Source: an uncultured Chromatiaceae bacterium
Lineage (GTDB): Bacteria; Pseudomonadota; Gammaproteobacteria; Enterobacterales; Alteromonadaceae
Direction: 5' to 3'
NCBI GenBank assembly: GCA_946482615.1
Contig: CAMLSF010000073.1
Span: 1 to 17,949 of the forward strand
DNA length: 17,949 bases
Shown here: piece by piece, positions 11,173-17,949 of the stretch
Layout: each line of letters starts with the position of its first letter
Position numbering within the stretch: the stretch's first letter is position 1
Notes under the pieces: model-generated
Databases searched by the model: none
Seen by the model: only the letters and a program-made list of their open reading frames with translations
What the model was told of the DNA's origin: nothing
Translations under genes and position numbers: made by a program

Positions 11173-13404
11173 GTGGACATGCTGCTGGTCGATCTACTCG
11201 CGAATTATCTTTATTTGCTGCGTTACATAGTGGTTGTGCTGATGTTGCTGCTTTTGGTGTTTGCGCTGGATGATGTGTTTATTGATTTGTACTACTGGAC
11301 CAGGCATTGGGGGCGCTATTTTCGTTTTTATCGCAAAGCAAAGAAGTTCGATGAACAGGAGCTGTTCCATCTGAAAGAGCAGCCCATTGCCATTATGGTG
11401 CCCGCCTGGCAAGAGGTTGGGGTAGTGGGCAAGATGGCTGAATTTGCCGCTGCAGAACTGGACTACGAAAATTATCAGATTTTTGTCGGTACTTATCCGA
11501 ACGACCCTGATACTCAGGCGGATGTGGATGCGGCTTGTGCCCGGTTTCCTCATGTGCATAAGGTGGTATGCGCCAGACCAGGCCCTACCAGCAAAGCGGA
11601 TTGTCTGAACAATATTATTACCTCGATCCTGGATTTTGAGCGCCGTACTCAGGTGAAATTCGCGGGATTTGTCTTGCATGATGCCGAAGATGTAGTGTCC
11701 GCTATGGAGCTTAGGCTGTTTAATTATTTACTGCCGAAAAAAGATTTGATCCAATTGCCGGTTTATCCATTTGTTAAAGGACCTTTTGCTTTCACCTGTG
11801 GCCATTACCTGGACGAATTTTCTGAAAGTCATGGCAAAGATGTGGTGGTGCGGGAGTCTATGGTGGGTCAGGTGCCAAGCGCTGGGGTAGGCACTTGTTT
11901 TAGTCGCCGCGCTATCATTAAGTTGTCGCAGGAAGGGGATGGTTTACCTTTTGATGTGCAGTCGTTAACAGAAGACTACGACATAGGTTTCCGGCTGAAA
12001 CACTGGGGGATGGAAGAGATTTTTGTCCGCTTTCCTGTGACTGATAACTTATTAGCCCGACATGCTGAAAAAAGCCCCAGCCGCAGTAAAAGCGATGGCA
12101 ATGTGGTTTGTGTACGTGAATATTTCCCTGAAACTTTTCAGACCGCCGTCAGACAAAAAAGCCGCTGGATCATCGGCATTGTATTTCAGGGCTTTAAAAC
12201 TCACCGCTGGACTGATGACTGGCGGTTAAATTATTTCTTGTGGCGTGATCGCAAAGGTGTGATCACCTACTTTGTCAGTTTTATCTCCACCTTAATATTT
12301 GCGCAGTTATGCCTGTTCTGGTTGTACGATCAACTAGTAGCGGATGGCTATCACTTTTTATCTATTTTTGTTGATGACCCTTTGGTTCAAACCTTGCTCG
12401 GCCTGAATTTTGTGTTTTTTATCAACCGCTTATTTCAACGTATGGTGTTTGTCCGCCGGTATTACGGTATAGGGCAGGCATTGTTGTCTGTACCTCGCCA
12501 GCTCTGGGGCAATGTGATTAACTTTTTCGCCAATGTGCGCGCCTGGAAACAGGTGTTACAACATGGTGATCCCCGCCGGGTGGCATGGGATAAAACCTCA
12601 CATGAGTACCCAAGTATCAGTCAGAGCCGCGCGACCCGCTCCATAGGTTCGATATTAGTGGCACAAGGGACCTTGTCGCAACAGGAGCTGGACTTTGGTT
12701 TAGAGCAACAACAAAAAGGTGAGCGGCTGGGGCAGTCCTTATTAAGGTTGGGTATGCTGACGCCTGCACAACTGGGTAGGGCTGTGGCTGAGCAACTGGA
12801 ATTACCTTATGTTGAAACCGACCCTTTTGCTTTAGATGTAGCGCTGATCCGCAGCTTACCTGAACGTCTGGCACTGAAATATATGGTGTTGCCTGTGCAG
12901 TTACAGGATGGCGTGTTAACCCTGGTGCGGGAGAGTCAGTTATCTCCTGTGGCTTTATCCCAAATTGAACGTCAGACAGGTTTTAAAGTGCGCTTATGTA
13001 TTTGTGCTTATGGGGTTGTCAGTTTAGGTGTGCGGCATTGGTACAGGCAGGAACAGGATTTAAACCCGGATCTGTATCTGCAACAGTGCTTGCAGCAGGG
13101 GCTGATCACTGACTCCGATCTGCGGACTTTGACACAAAGTTATCTGGCCAGTCAGTTATCTTTTGGTGACGCTTTAGTGCAAGCCGCCTTGTTGGAACCC
13201 GCTGTGGTGAATCAGGTGCTGATTAGTTTTGATCACCAAAGTGGTGTACGCCTTGGAGACTACCTGCTCAGTGAAGGTATAGTTACAGCAGAAAATCTGG
13301 CACAAGTGGTTCAGCTGCAACAGCAGCGGCGGAAAACTATGCAGCAGTTGGTGCAGGAATTAGCCCCTGAATGTCCGGAGCTGCTGCAGGAGGCACTGGT
13401 GTGA
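11173..13404 (+). CDS. nfrB: NfrB: inner-membrane family 2 glycosyltransferase with C-terminal MshEN c-di-GMP modules
   Basis: The 743-aa protein is homologous along its length to E. coli NfrB (phage N4 adsorption protein B), as I recall that sequence: PIAIMVPAWQE, IFVGTYPNDPDTQ, PGPTSKADCLNN, FDVQSLTEDYDIGFRLK and QHGDPRRVAWDKT are shared blocks. GTG 11173 gives MDMLL, like the E. coli start MDWLL. Order: TM about 12-32; GT2 domain about 70-335 with D170-A-E-D173, T266-E-D268 and Q328-K-S-R-W332, the UDP-sugar and QxxRW motifs of processive synthases; TMs about 362-384 and 404-422; an MshEN domain (about 489-625) with tandem motifs at 489-513 and 518-541 (RLGQSLLRLGMLT); and a second MshEN-like block (about 630-725) with RLGDYLLSEGIVT (693-705). 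In E. coli, c-di-GMP binding to this part activates synthesis of a secreted glycan. nfrA overlaps by 4 bp. Confidence 0.93.
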   Translation: MDMLLVDLLANYLYLLRYIVVVLMLLLLVFALDDVFIDLYYWTRHWGRYFRFYRKAKKFDEQELFHLKEQPIAIMVPAWQEVGVVGKMAEFAAAELDYENYQIFVGTYPNDPDTQADVDAACARFPHVHKVVCARPGPTSKADCLNNIITSILDFERRTQVKFAGFVLHDAEDVVSAMELRLFNYLLPKKDLIQLPVYPFVKGPFAFTCGHYLDEFSESHGKDVVVRESMVGQVPSAGVGTCFSRRAIIKLSQEGDGLPFDVQSLTEDYDIGFRLKHWGMEEIFVRFPVTDNLLARHAEKSPSRSKSDGNVVCVREYFPETFQTAVRQKSRWIIGIVFQGFKTHRWTDDWRLNYFLWRDRKGVITYFVSFISTLIFAQLCLFWLYDQLVADGYHFLSIFVDDPLVQTLLGLNFVFFINRLFQRMVFVRRYYGIGQALLSVPRQLWGNVINFFANVRAWKQVLQHGDPRRVAWDKTSHEYPSISQSRATRSIGSILVAQGTLSQQELDFGLEQQQKGERLGQSLLRLGMLTPAQLGRAVAEQLELPYVETDPFALDVALIRSLPERLALKYMVLPVQLQDGVLTLVRESQLSPVALSQIERQTGFKVRLCICAYGVVSLGVRHWYRQEQDLNPDLYLQQCLQQGLITDSDLRTLTQSYLASQLSFGDALVQAALLEPAVVNQVLISFDHQSGVRLGDYLLSEGIVTAENLAQVVQLQQQRRKTMQQLVQELAPECPELLQEALV
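13387..13393 (+). promoter_or_regulatory. Ribosome binding site that fixes the nfrA start
   Basis: CAGGAGG, a near-perfect anti-SD match, lies 7 bp before GTG 13401. This favours GTG 13401 over the ATG at 13371, which has no such site and would add ten Gly/Ala-rich residues ahead of the signal peptide. Confidence 0.8.
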
Positions 13405-16400
13405 CTCGTGCCATAGTTGTGTTGCTGTTACTTTTGACGTCGGATGTTATTGCAGAAGCTATGACGGATTATCAAAAGTTCCGCACTTACCCTTATATCG
13501 AAAAAGCTTACCGCTTGCAGCAAAAGCAGGATTTTGCCGGGGCTGTAGCCGAAATCGACAAAGCTTTAGCTTTGGTGCCGGCTCAGCCTGCATTACTGGC
13601 ATTGTCGTTTCGTTATCAGATTGAAGCGAAAGATGTAGCTGCTGCTACATCGACATTGCAACAAATCCCTCAGTCTGAGCAACAAGGTTTGTATCCGCTT
13701 TTGCTTGAGTTGCAATTACAAAAACAGTCGTTACCTGACTTGTCCGGGTTAGATGCGCTCTGGCCTGCGCTGAGTGCAGAGGATCAACTAGCGATTGCCA
13801 GGCTGGTCAGTTCCAGACTAATTGCGTTAAAACAAGAGCAACAAGCCTACCAGTGGCTGGCAACCAAAAGGCCACTTCCTGCTGAGGTGCTGAAATTACA
13901 TGCAGCTTTGGCTGAATCCTTACGCCTGACAGATCAGGTGATCCGTGATTTATCCTCTTTAGACGCATCCCAGTTATCTGAAGAAGACAAAACCAGATTG
14001 GTGATGGCATGGCTGCAAACAGGGCAGGCCGATAAAGCCTTTGTCCTGATTGAATCAGAGCCCACATCTGAAGCTGCGCTGCTGTATTACCGTCAGTTAT
14101 TGCAGCAGCAAATAGCTCGGCAGGACTGGACTGCGGCTTTGGCCAGTTTTGATTTTATAGAAACTTATCATCAGTTCACTGCGGATGAACTTAAGCAAAA
14201 GCTGCAGTGGGCTGTATCGCAGAAAAACTGGCCAGTGGCTTTTGCAGTCGCAGAACAACTGCAACTTGGTTGTTGGCAACGTATTGATTTGTATATGCAA
14301 GCCGGCGAAGGACCTCGGGCGAAAGCTTTGTTTTTGCAATGCCCTGCTGATGATAACCCTGAGAGCTGGCTGGTGTATGCGGAAAAATGGCTCAGTGCTG
14401 ATGAAATCAGCCAGCAGTATCTGGCAGCTGAGCATCTACAGGCCCAGCAGCGCCGCCTTATCGCGCAAAAACGACTGGCTGCAGGGCAATATCAACAGCT
14501 GCTGCAACAGTTATTGGATGACCCAAAAGAGTCTGCTCAGTACGATCTGATACTGGCAAGTGCTCAGGCCTTGCCAGCAGGACCTGTGAAAATGCAGTCC
14601 ATGCAAAAGCTGCATCAGTACAAGGCCAGTGTGCCTACCCTGGATGAGTTGAGTTATCAATATATTCTGGCAGGAGAGCCAGACAAGGCTCTGCAACTCC
14701 TGGCAAAGGCTTTGCCTTTTGATGCTGAATCTCAACAAAAGAGGCTATTGCCAGAGCGGGTATTGGAGCTATTAAAACAACAAAACCCACTAGATACAGC
14801 GGTGTTAGCCAAAACTGACAGTTGGACTGTTTTGGCTGCAGAGCGCGCTGAGCTTTGGCGTTTAACCGGGCGCTGCGATAAAACCCGGGCTATTTTATCG
14901 GGTGAAATCAGTACTGCAGCGGGCTGGCGTAGTTTAGCTTTATGTCAGGAAGAGCAAGATGCAGAGTTTGCTTTGTTGTACTGGCAAAAAGCCTATCAGT
15001 TGCAGGGGCAAGACACTGATATTTTGAATATCGCCTATCTGCAGCAGAAATTAAAAGACCCGGCTGCCGCATTTTTATCTTTCACCTCCTTAGATATCTC
15101 AGTGTTATCTGATGAAGATAAGCAAAACACAGCCCAGCTTGCGCTTGAGCTGGATGAACTGGAAAAAGGTGAGCAGTACTTGTTAATGTCTTCTGCAGAT
15201 CAGACCGCCTGGTATCTGGAAGCGGCGGCGTTAAAGCGTAAACAGCAACAAAACGAAGCCGCTTTGGTTTATCTGAATAAAATTATCCGGACAAACAAAG
15301 AGCAATGGGTCAGATTGCATTTGCAAAAAGCCTGGATTTATCAGGCGATGCAGAACTTTCCGGCGGCCGGACAAGCCTGGCGCGCTGCTCTTGCCAAAGC
15401 ACCTGAGCAAGCTGAGTTACATGCAGGCTATGGCTATTTATTGGTTGGCATGAAACGTAACAAAGAAGCTTTGGCACATCTGCGTTATGCCGCAAAACAA
15501 CCTCAATACGCGAACGATGTCGCTATTGCCGGGCAAGTGGCTTATTTATCCGCTGAAGAGCAGGACGCCGAAGACACTTTGTATTGGTTAAAGCAGTCCA
15601 TTGACCGCCAGCATCAAACTGAAAAACAAAATGCGCTGAGTAACACAGAATTGTACCGCTTAAAACGTTACCATCAGACCATAGCAAAAAACTGGCAGCT
15701 GACCGCCAGCACAGCGCTGCGTCATGGGGCCAGTCTGACTGTGCTTAGCAGTGCTGCACAGCAGGCTCCTGATCTGGATCCTGTGCGTAATGAAGCCTCA
15801 GTGCGGCTGGAACACTTTACCGATACCTTAAAGCGGGACCTGAGTTTGTACCTGCAAGTCTCAGCCAACGGCAGCAGTGAGCAGTATTATCATAACTTTG
15901 GTCAGGAGTTTGGGGTGGCTTATAAGCCTCTGAAGCACACCAACTTATGGTTAAGCACAGCCTTGCAGCAATACCCTTTAGGCGAGGGCGACTGGCGTGC
16001 TTTGGTGCGTGTCACAGGGGATTTTCTGAATCAGGGCAAATGGCAATCTGAATGGCAACCAGAGCAGGATCACTGGCGCGAGCGCAAGTTATTTGTCGAT
16101 GCAGTCTATTGGCCTGTCGATGGTCAAATTCTGTTGCAGTCTAAGTTTGAACAAGGCAAGGTGGTCCGATACGAGGACAGCCTGTTTCAGGTCACGCGGG
16201 CTTATCTGTTGAGCCAATTGGACTACCGCAAGCAAAAGGCACTGGATACCAATCTGAATGCTGAAGGCTGGCAGTGGACTGCCGGATTAGGTCTGCAAAC
16301 ACGTTTTGGTCTGGGTGAAACACATTATGACGCCTACCGGCATAAACTGGAGATCAACTTTGAATGGCAGTATCAAATGGCGGGCGATTTAAGCACCGAT

Positions 16401-16439
16401 CAGCACGCTTTATCTTTGCAGCTGTCTTATCAGTATTAA
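13401..16439 (+). CDS. nfrA: NfrA: periplasmic TPR protein with C-terminal outer-membrane beta-barrel (N4 adsorption protein A homologue)
   Basis: The 1012-aa protein starts at GTG 13401, whose GTGA overlaps the nfrB stop, implying translational coupling. A signal peptide (MTRAIVVLLLLLTSDVIAEA) is followed by TDYQKFRTYPYIEKAYRLQQ, which aligns with the mature N-terminus of E. coli NfrA. Residues about 25-740 are TPR-like alpha-helical repeats, Gln/Ala/Leu-rich (e.g. AGAVAEIDKALALVP; FPAAGQAWRAALAKAPEQAELHAGYGYLL). Residues about 763-1012 alternate as amphipathic strands and end ...LSLQLSYQY with a terminal aromatic, as in BAM-assembled barrels. GETHYDAYRHKLEINFEWQY closely matches the E. coli GETHYDA...PHK segment. 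E. coli NfrA is the outer-membrane receptor of phage N4 and the export partner of NfrB. The likely role here is to carry the NfrB-made glycan across the periplasm and outer membrane. Confidence 0.92.
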   Translation: MTRAIVVLLLLLTSDVIAEAMTDYQKFRTYPYIEKAYRLQQKQDFAGAVAEIDKALALVPAQPALLALSFRYQIEAKDVAAATSTLQQIPQSEQQGLYPLLLELQLQKQSLPDLSGLDALWPALSAEDQLAIARLVSSRLIALKQEQQAYQWLATKRPLPAEVLKLHAALAESLRLTDQVIRDLSSLDASQLSEEDKTRLVMAWLQTGQADKAFVLIESEPTSEAALLYYRQLLQQQIARQDWTAALASFDFIETYHQFTADELKQKLQWAVSQKNWPVAFAVAEQLQLGCWQRIDLYMQAGEGPRAKALFLQCPADDNPESWLVYAEKWLSADEISQQYLAAEHLQAQQRRLIAQKRLAAGQYQQLLQQLLDDPKESAQYDLILASAQALPAGPVKMQSMQKLHQYKASVPTLDELSYQYILAGEPDKALQLLAKALPFDAESQQKRLLPERVLELLKQQNPLDTAVLAKTDSWTVLAAERAELWRLTGRCDKTRAILSGEISTAAGWRSLALCQEEQDAEFALLYWQKAYQLQGQDTDILNIAYLQQKLKDPAAAFLSFTSLDISVLSDEDKQNTAQLALELDELEKGEQYLLMSSADQTAWYLEAAALKRKQQQNEAALVYLNKIIRTNKEQWVRLHLQKAWIYQAMQNFPAAGQAWRAALAKAPEQAELHAGYGYLLVGMKRNKEALAHLRYAAKQPQYANDVAIAGQVAYLSAEEQDAEDTLYWLKQSIDRQHQTEKQNALSNTELYRLKRYHQTIAKNWQLTASTALRHGASLTVLSSAAQQAPDLDPVRNEASVRLEHFTDTLKRDLSLYLQVSANGSSEQYYHNFGQEFGVAYKPLKHTNLWLSTALQQYPLGEGDWRALVRVTGDFLNQGKWQSEWQPEQDHWRERKLFVDAVYWPVDGQILLQSKFEQGKVVRYEDSLFQVTRAYLLSQLDYRKQKALDTNLNAEGWQWTAGLGLQTRFGLGETHYDAYRHKLEINFEWQYQMAGDLSTDQHALSLQLSYQY

Positions 16440-17275
16440 TGGGGTGCCCGCTGTACTTATCGGCTGATCCGGTGTTTTATCAGCCTTTGCTGCGTGACCA
16501 GAAGCTAAACACAGAACAATGGCGGCAGATCTTAACCAGGGCTCAGCAACAAGGTATGACAGCATTGGTGCTGCAGTGGGGCCAGTATGGTGATGTCAGG
16601 TTTTATACTGCGGATGGACCTTCAGCGGCATTACTTCAGGCCTTAGAGCAACTGCAGATCCCGCTCTGGCTTGGCCTGTATGCAGCGCCAGATTACTTTC
16701 AGCAGATGGAACAGCCGCAGCCAGAAAAGCAGCAGTACTTTAAACAACAACTGGCCTTGTCTTTACAGATCAGACGGCACTGGCTGGCGTTGTTAAAACA
16801 GCGGCCCTTGGTTCTGAAGGGCTGGTATTTGCCGATGGAGCTGAACGATACAGATTTTACTCCACAGTCTTATCTGCACTGGTTAAAGCAGGAACTGCAA
16901 AGTGTAAGCCTGCTGATAGACCAGCCACTGGCGATCAGCCTGTATTTTAATGGCAAGCTTGAGCCGAAAAGCTGGCTGGCTGCCGTACACCAGTTAAAAA
17001 CCGACCGCATGCAAATCTGGGTGCAGGACGGTGCCGGAGCCGCTTTGGTGTCAGAGACACAACGACAACAGTTTTTAGCCATGTTGCCTTGCACTGTGCC
17101 TTTGATCCGCGAGCTGTTTCGTCAAAACTCAGCGCCGGATGGGGTATTTAAGGGCAGGGCTTTAACAGCGTCGGAAAAACAGGCAAAGCAGAACACTTGT
17201 CATCCGTCCGTTTATTTTGAATTACGTTATATGGACGCTGCCGCAGGCCTGCTGCCTCTGACAGACCCGGAATAA
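16364..17275 (+). CDS. ybcH: YbcH-like exported glycosidase-like protein of the nfr operon
   Basis: The 303-aa protein resembles E. coli YbcH, encoded beside nfrAB there: LVLQWGQYGD, LKGWYLPMELND, MQIWVQDGAGAA and FELRYMDAAAGLL correspond to YbcH segments I remember. The pattern looks like a TIM-barrel glycoside-hydrolase-like domain (DUF4434-like); Glu and Asp in YLPMELND and WVQDGAG are candidate active-site acids. It probably trims or releases the NfrB/NfrA glycan, but no activity is established by sequence. There are two possible starts. ATG 16439 overlaps the nfrA stop (TAATG) but leaves no signal peptide. ATG 16364, with GGAG at 16349-16352, gives a basic N-region and a hydrophobic core ending LMGC (possible lipobox, Cys28) or LYLSA. 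I choose 16364 since the E. coli protein is exported. It overlaps nfrA by 76 bp in another frame. No clear terminator follows. Confidence 0.82.
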   Translation: MAVSNGGRFKHRSARFIFAAVLSVLMGCPLYLSADPVFYQPLLRDQKLNTEQWRQILTRAQQQGMTALVLQWGQYGDVRFYTADGPSAALLQALEQLQIPLWLGLYAAPDYFQQMEQPQPEKQQYFKQQLALSLQIRRHWLALLKQRPLVLKGWYLPMELNDTDFTPQSYLHWLKQELQSVSLLIDQPLAISLYFNGKLEPKSWLAAVHQLKTDRMQIWVQDGAGAALVSETQRQQFLAMLPCTVPLIRELFRQNSAPDGVFKGRALTASEKQAKQNTCHPSVYFELRYMDAAAGLLPLTDPE

Positions 17276-17338
17276 AGCCTGATAAGGTATTGAAGCGTCT
17301 AAAATAACAGCAAACGACAAGGCTTTTAAAAAAAGTGC

Positions 17339-17367
17339 TTGCAAGCAAAGCGGCCGCTGCATAACAT
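17339..17367 (+). promoter_or_regulatory. Predicted promoter of the tRNA-Val gene
   Basis: TTGCAA (17339-17344), a 17-bp spacer and TAACAT (17362-17367), each 4/6, are followed by a GC-rich discriminator (AGCGCCC), as in stable RNA promoters under stringent control. The start would be near 17374, giving a leader of about 30 nt. Two perfect 10-bp palindromes, GCTTGCAAGC (17337-17346) and AGCGGCCGCT (17349-17358), lie in the -35 and spacer. Confidence 0.45.
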
Positions 17368-17404
17368 AGCGCCCGTTGTGACAAGATAGTTGCAACAGTG
17401 CAAT

Positions 17405-17481
17405 GCGTCCTTAGCTCAGTTGGTTAGAGCACCACCTTGACATGGTGGGGGTCGGTGGTTCGAGTCCACTAGGACGCACCA
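17405..17481 (+). tRNA. tRNA-Val (anticodon GAC)
   Basis: A full cloverleaf of 77 nt including encoded CCA. The acceptor stem is GCGTCCT / AGGACGC with discriminator A. The D arm is GCTC-AGTTGGTTA-GAGC. The anticodon stem CCACC / GGTGG closes loop TTGACAT, so the anticodon is GAC, reading valine codons GUC/GUU. The T arm has TTCGAGT in the loop. It is a single tRNA gene with its own terminator. Confidence 0.97.
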
Positions 17482-17489
17482 AATTCCTA

Positions 17490-17528
17490 AACAAAAACGC
17501 TACCTTTTCAGGTGGCGTTTTTGTTTTT
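17490..17528 (+). terminator. Rho-independent terminator of the tRNA-Val gene
   Basis: AACAAAAACGCTACC (17490-17504) pairs with GGTGGCGTTTTTGTT (17511-17525), 15 bp including one T-G pair, around the loop TTTTCA. It is followed by TTT and embedded in T-rich sequence. The A-rich left arm makes it potentially bidirectional. Confidence 0.85.
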
Positions 17529-17949
17529 ACGCCGCAGAAATACCAATAGGGATACGCCTTGCAAAGGCATTCCCAGATCTTGCCGCAAAACATTACTTCA
17601 CGATTGTTGTTCCAATCCGAATCTGCAAATTGTTCCTCTCAGCACTTGATTTCTGTGTTGCCAAATAACACACAACATATTACTTTGGAACAGGAACAAA
17701 AATCTGATGCCAGATGCATAGACAGAAGTGTGCATCGGAGCTCAGGAAATACCGGATTTGAAGCTGATGTTGGAACTTGTATTTAGATAGCTCTCGTTAG
17801 CTAAATGATGCATGTTAATACCTATTAACGTGCGTCCCAGGATGGGCTGCTTTGTGCCATTTGCAGTCGTTGGCGCTTTGTTGTTTGAATTGCGGCTCAG
17901 TGCGTATTGCGGAAGGTAACACTAGATTTAATAAATGACGCCAATGAGC
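17529..17949. other. Region without a convincing gene, downstream of the tRNA
   Basis: No frame combines a good start, ribosome site and natural-looking protein. A 75-codon forward frame (17559-17786) has a low-quality translation and I do not call it. Near the right edge two short frames are open: a minus-strand frame of 44 codons entering from the edge and stopping at 17815, and a forward frame ending at TAA about 17928-17930 (...LLFELRLSAYCGR). One could be the end of a gene beyond the window, but neither can be supported alone. The main structured signal is the palindrome at 17811-17832. Confidence 0.4.
17811..17832. repeat. Near-perfect 22-bp palindrome
   Basis: GTTAATA-CC-TATTAAC (17814-17829) is a perfect inverted repeat. 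Adding three bases on each side extends it to arms of 10 with one mismatch. The 2-base centre is too tight for a stable RNA hairpin, so a dimeric protein-binding site is more likely. What it would control is not visible. Confidence 0.45.

Noticed and set aside
12617..12874. Antisense frames inside nfrB and nfrA (e.g. this one)
   Set aside because: They lie wholly within strongly supported genes and have translations unlike proteins, as expected for shadows.
17272..17332. AAAGCCT ... AGGCTTTT as a terminator for the nfr operon
   Set aside because: The arms are only about 7 bp and lie some 40 bases apart, too long a loop for a Rho-independent terminator.
17411..17593. Minus-strand 60-codon frame with translation ending ...GLEPPTPTMSRWCSNQLS
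   Set aside because: It is the antisense reading of the tRNA-Val gene and its terminator, a well-known kind of false protein call.
17559..17786. 75-codon forward frame after the tRNA terminator
   Set aside because: It has a Ser/Gln/Asn-rich translation without motif, and neither the start nor a ribosome site is convincing.
17830..17838. GTGCGTCC as an attachment-site remnant of the tRNA 3' end
   Set aside because: It is an 8-base inverted match to the tRNA acceptor end. Integration sites are direct repeats of longer length, and no integrase is visible.

Overview
The window looks like a chromosomal segment of a Gram-negative gammaproteobacterium. A Rheinheimera-like or other Alteromonadales relative is my best guess. 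The reasons are a Tat-exported HiPIP, a PagL-type lipid A deacylase, an MltA lipoprotein, a CCA-encoding tRNA-Val, moderate GC content and a palindromic intergenic element of a type I associate from memory with that order. The genus is inference. No transposase, integrase, phage gene or CRISPR array is visible.

Left part (1-3425), mostly envelope and periplasmic single genes: the tail of an unidentified gene, then pagL (lipid A 3-O-deacylase) convergent with mltA (lytic transglycosylase). A family 3 solute-binding protein is divergent from mltA. A REP/MITE-like palindromic element and a high-potential iron-sulfur protein with its own terminator follow.

Middle part (3500-10919): a two-domain FabG4-type ketoacyl reductase whose 3' end overlaps, on the opposite strand, a 1016-residue membrane PAS-PAS-GGDEF-EAL protein. 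An 18-bp perfect palindrome sits beside the latter's start. Then come a class II Fic protein with an altered inhibitory motif, an exported nucleotide pyrophosphatase/phosphodiesterase, and a GNAT acetyltransferase.

Right part (11046-17275), the most interesting region: a tightly overlapped three-gene operon recognisable as nfrB-nfrA-ybcH. NfrB is an inner-membrane family 2 glycosyltransferase with C-terminal MshEN c-di-GMP-binding modules. NfrA is a periplasmic TPR protein ending in an outer-membrane barrel. YbcH is an exported glycosidase-like protein. In E. coli NfrA/NfrB are the phage N4 adsorption proteins and belong to a c-di-GMP-activated glycan secretion pathway. This window therefore probably holds the same machine outside the enterics, about 3.4 kb from a gene that may both make and degrade c-di-GMP. 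The signal peptide of YbcH is encoded out of frame inside the last codons of nfrA.

The window closes with a tRNA-Val(GAC) gene with promoter and terminator, then about 420 bp with no convincing gene but one strong palindrome.
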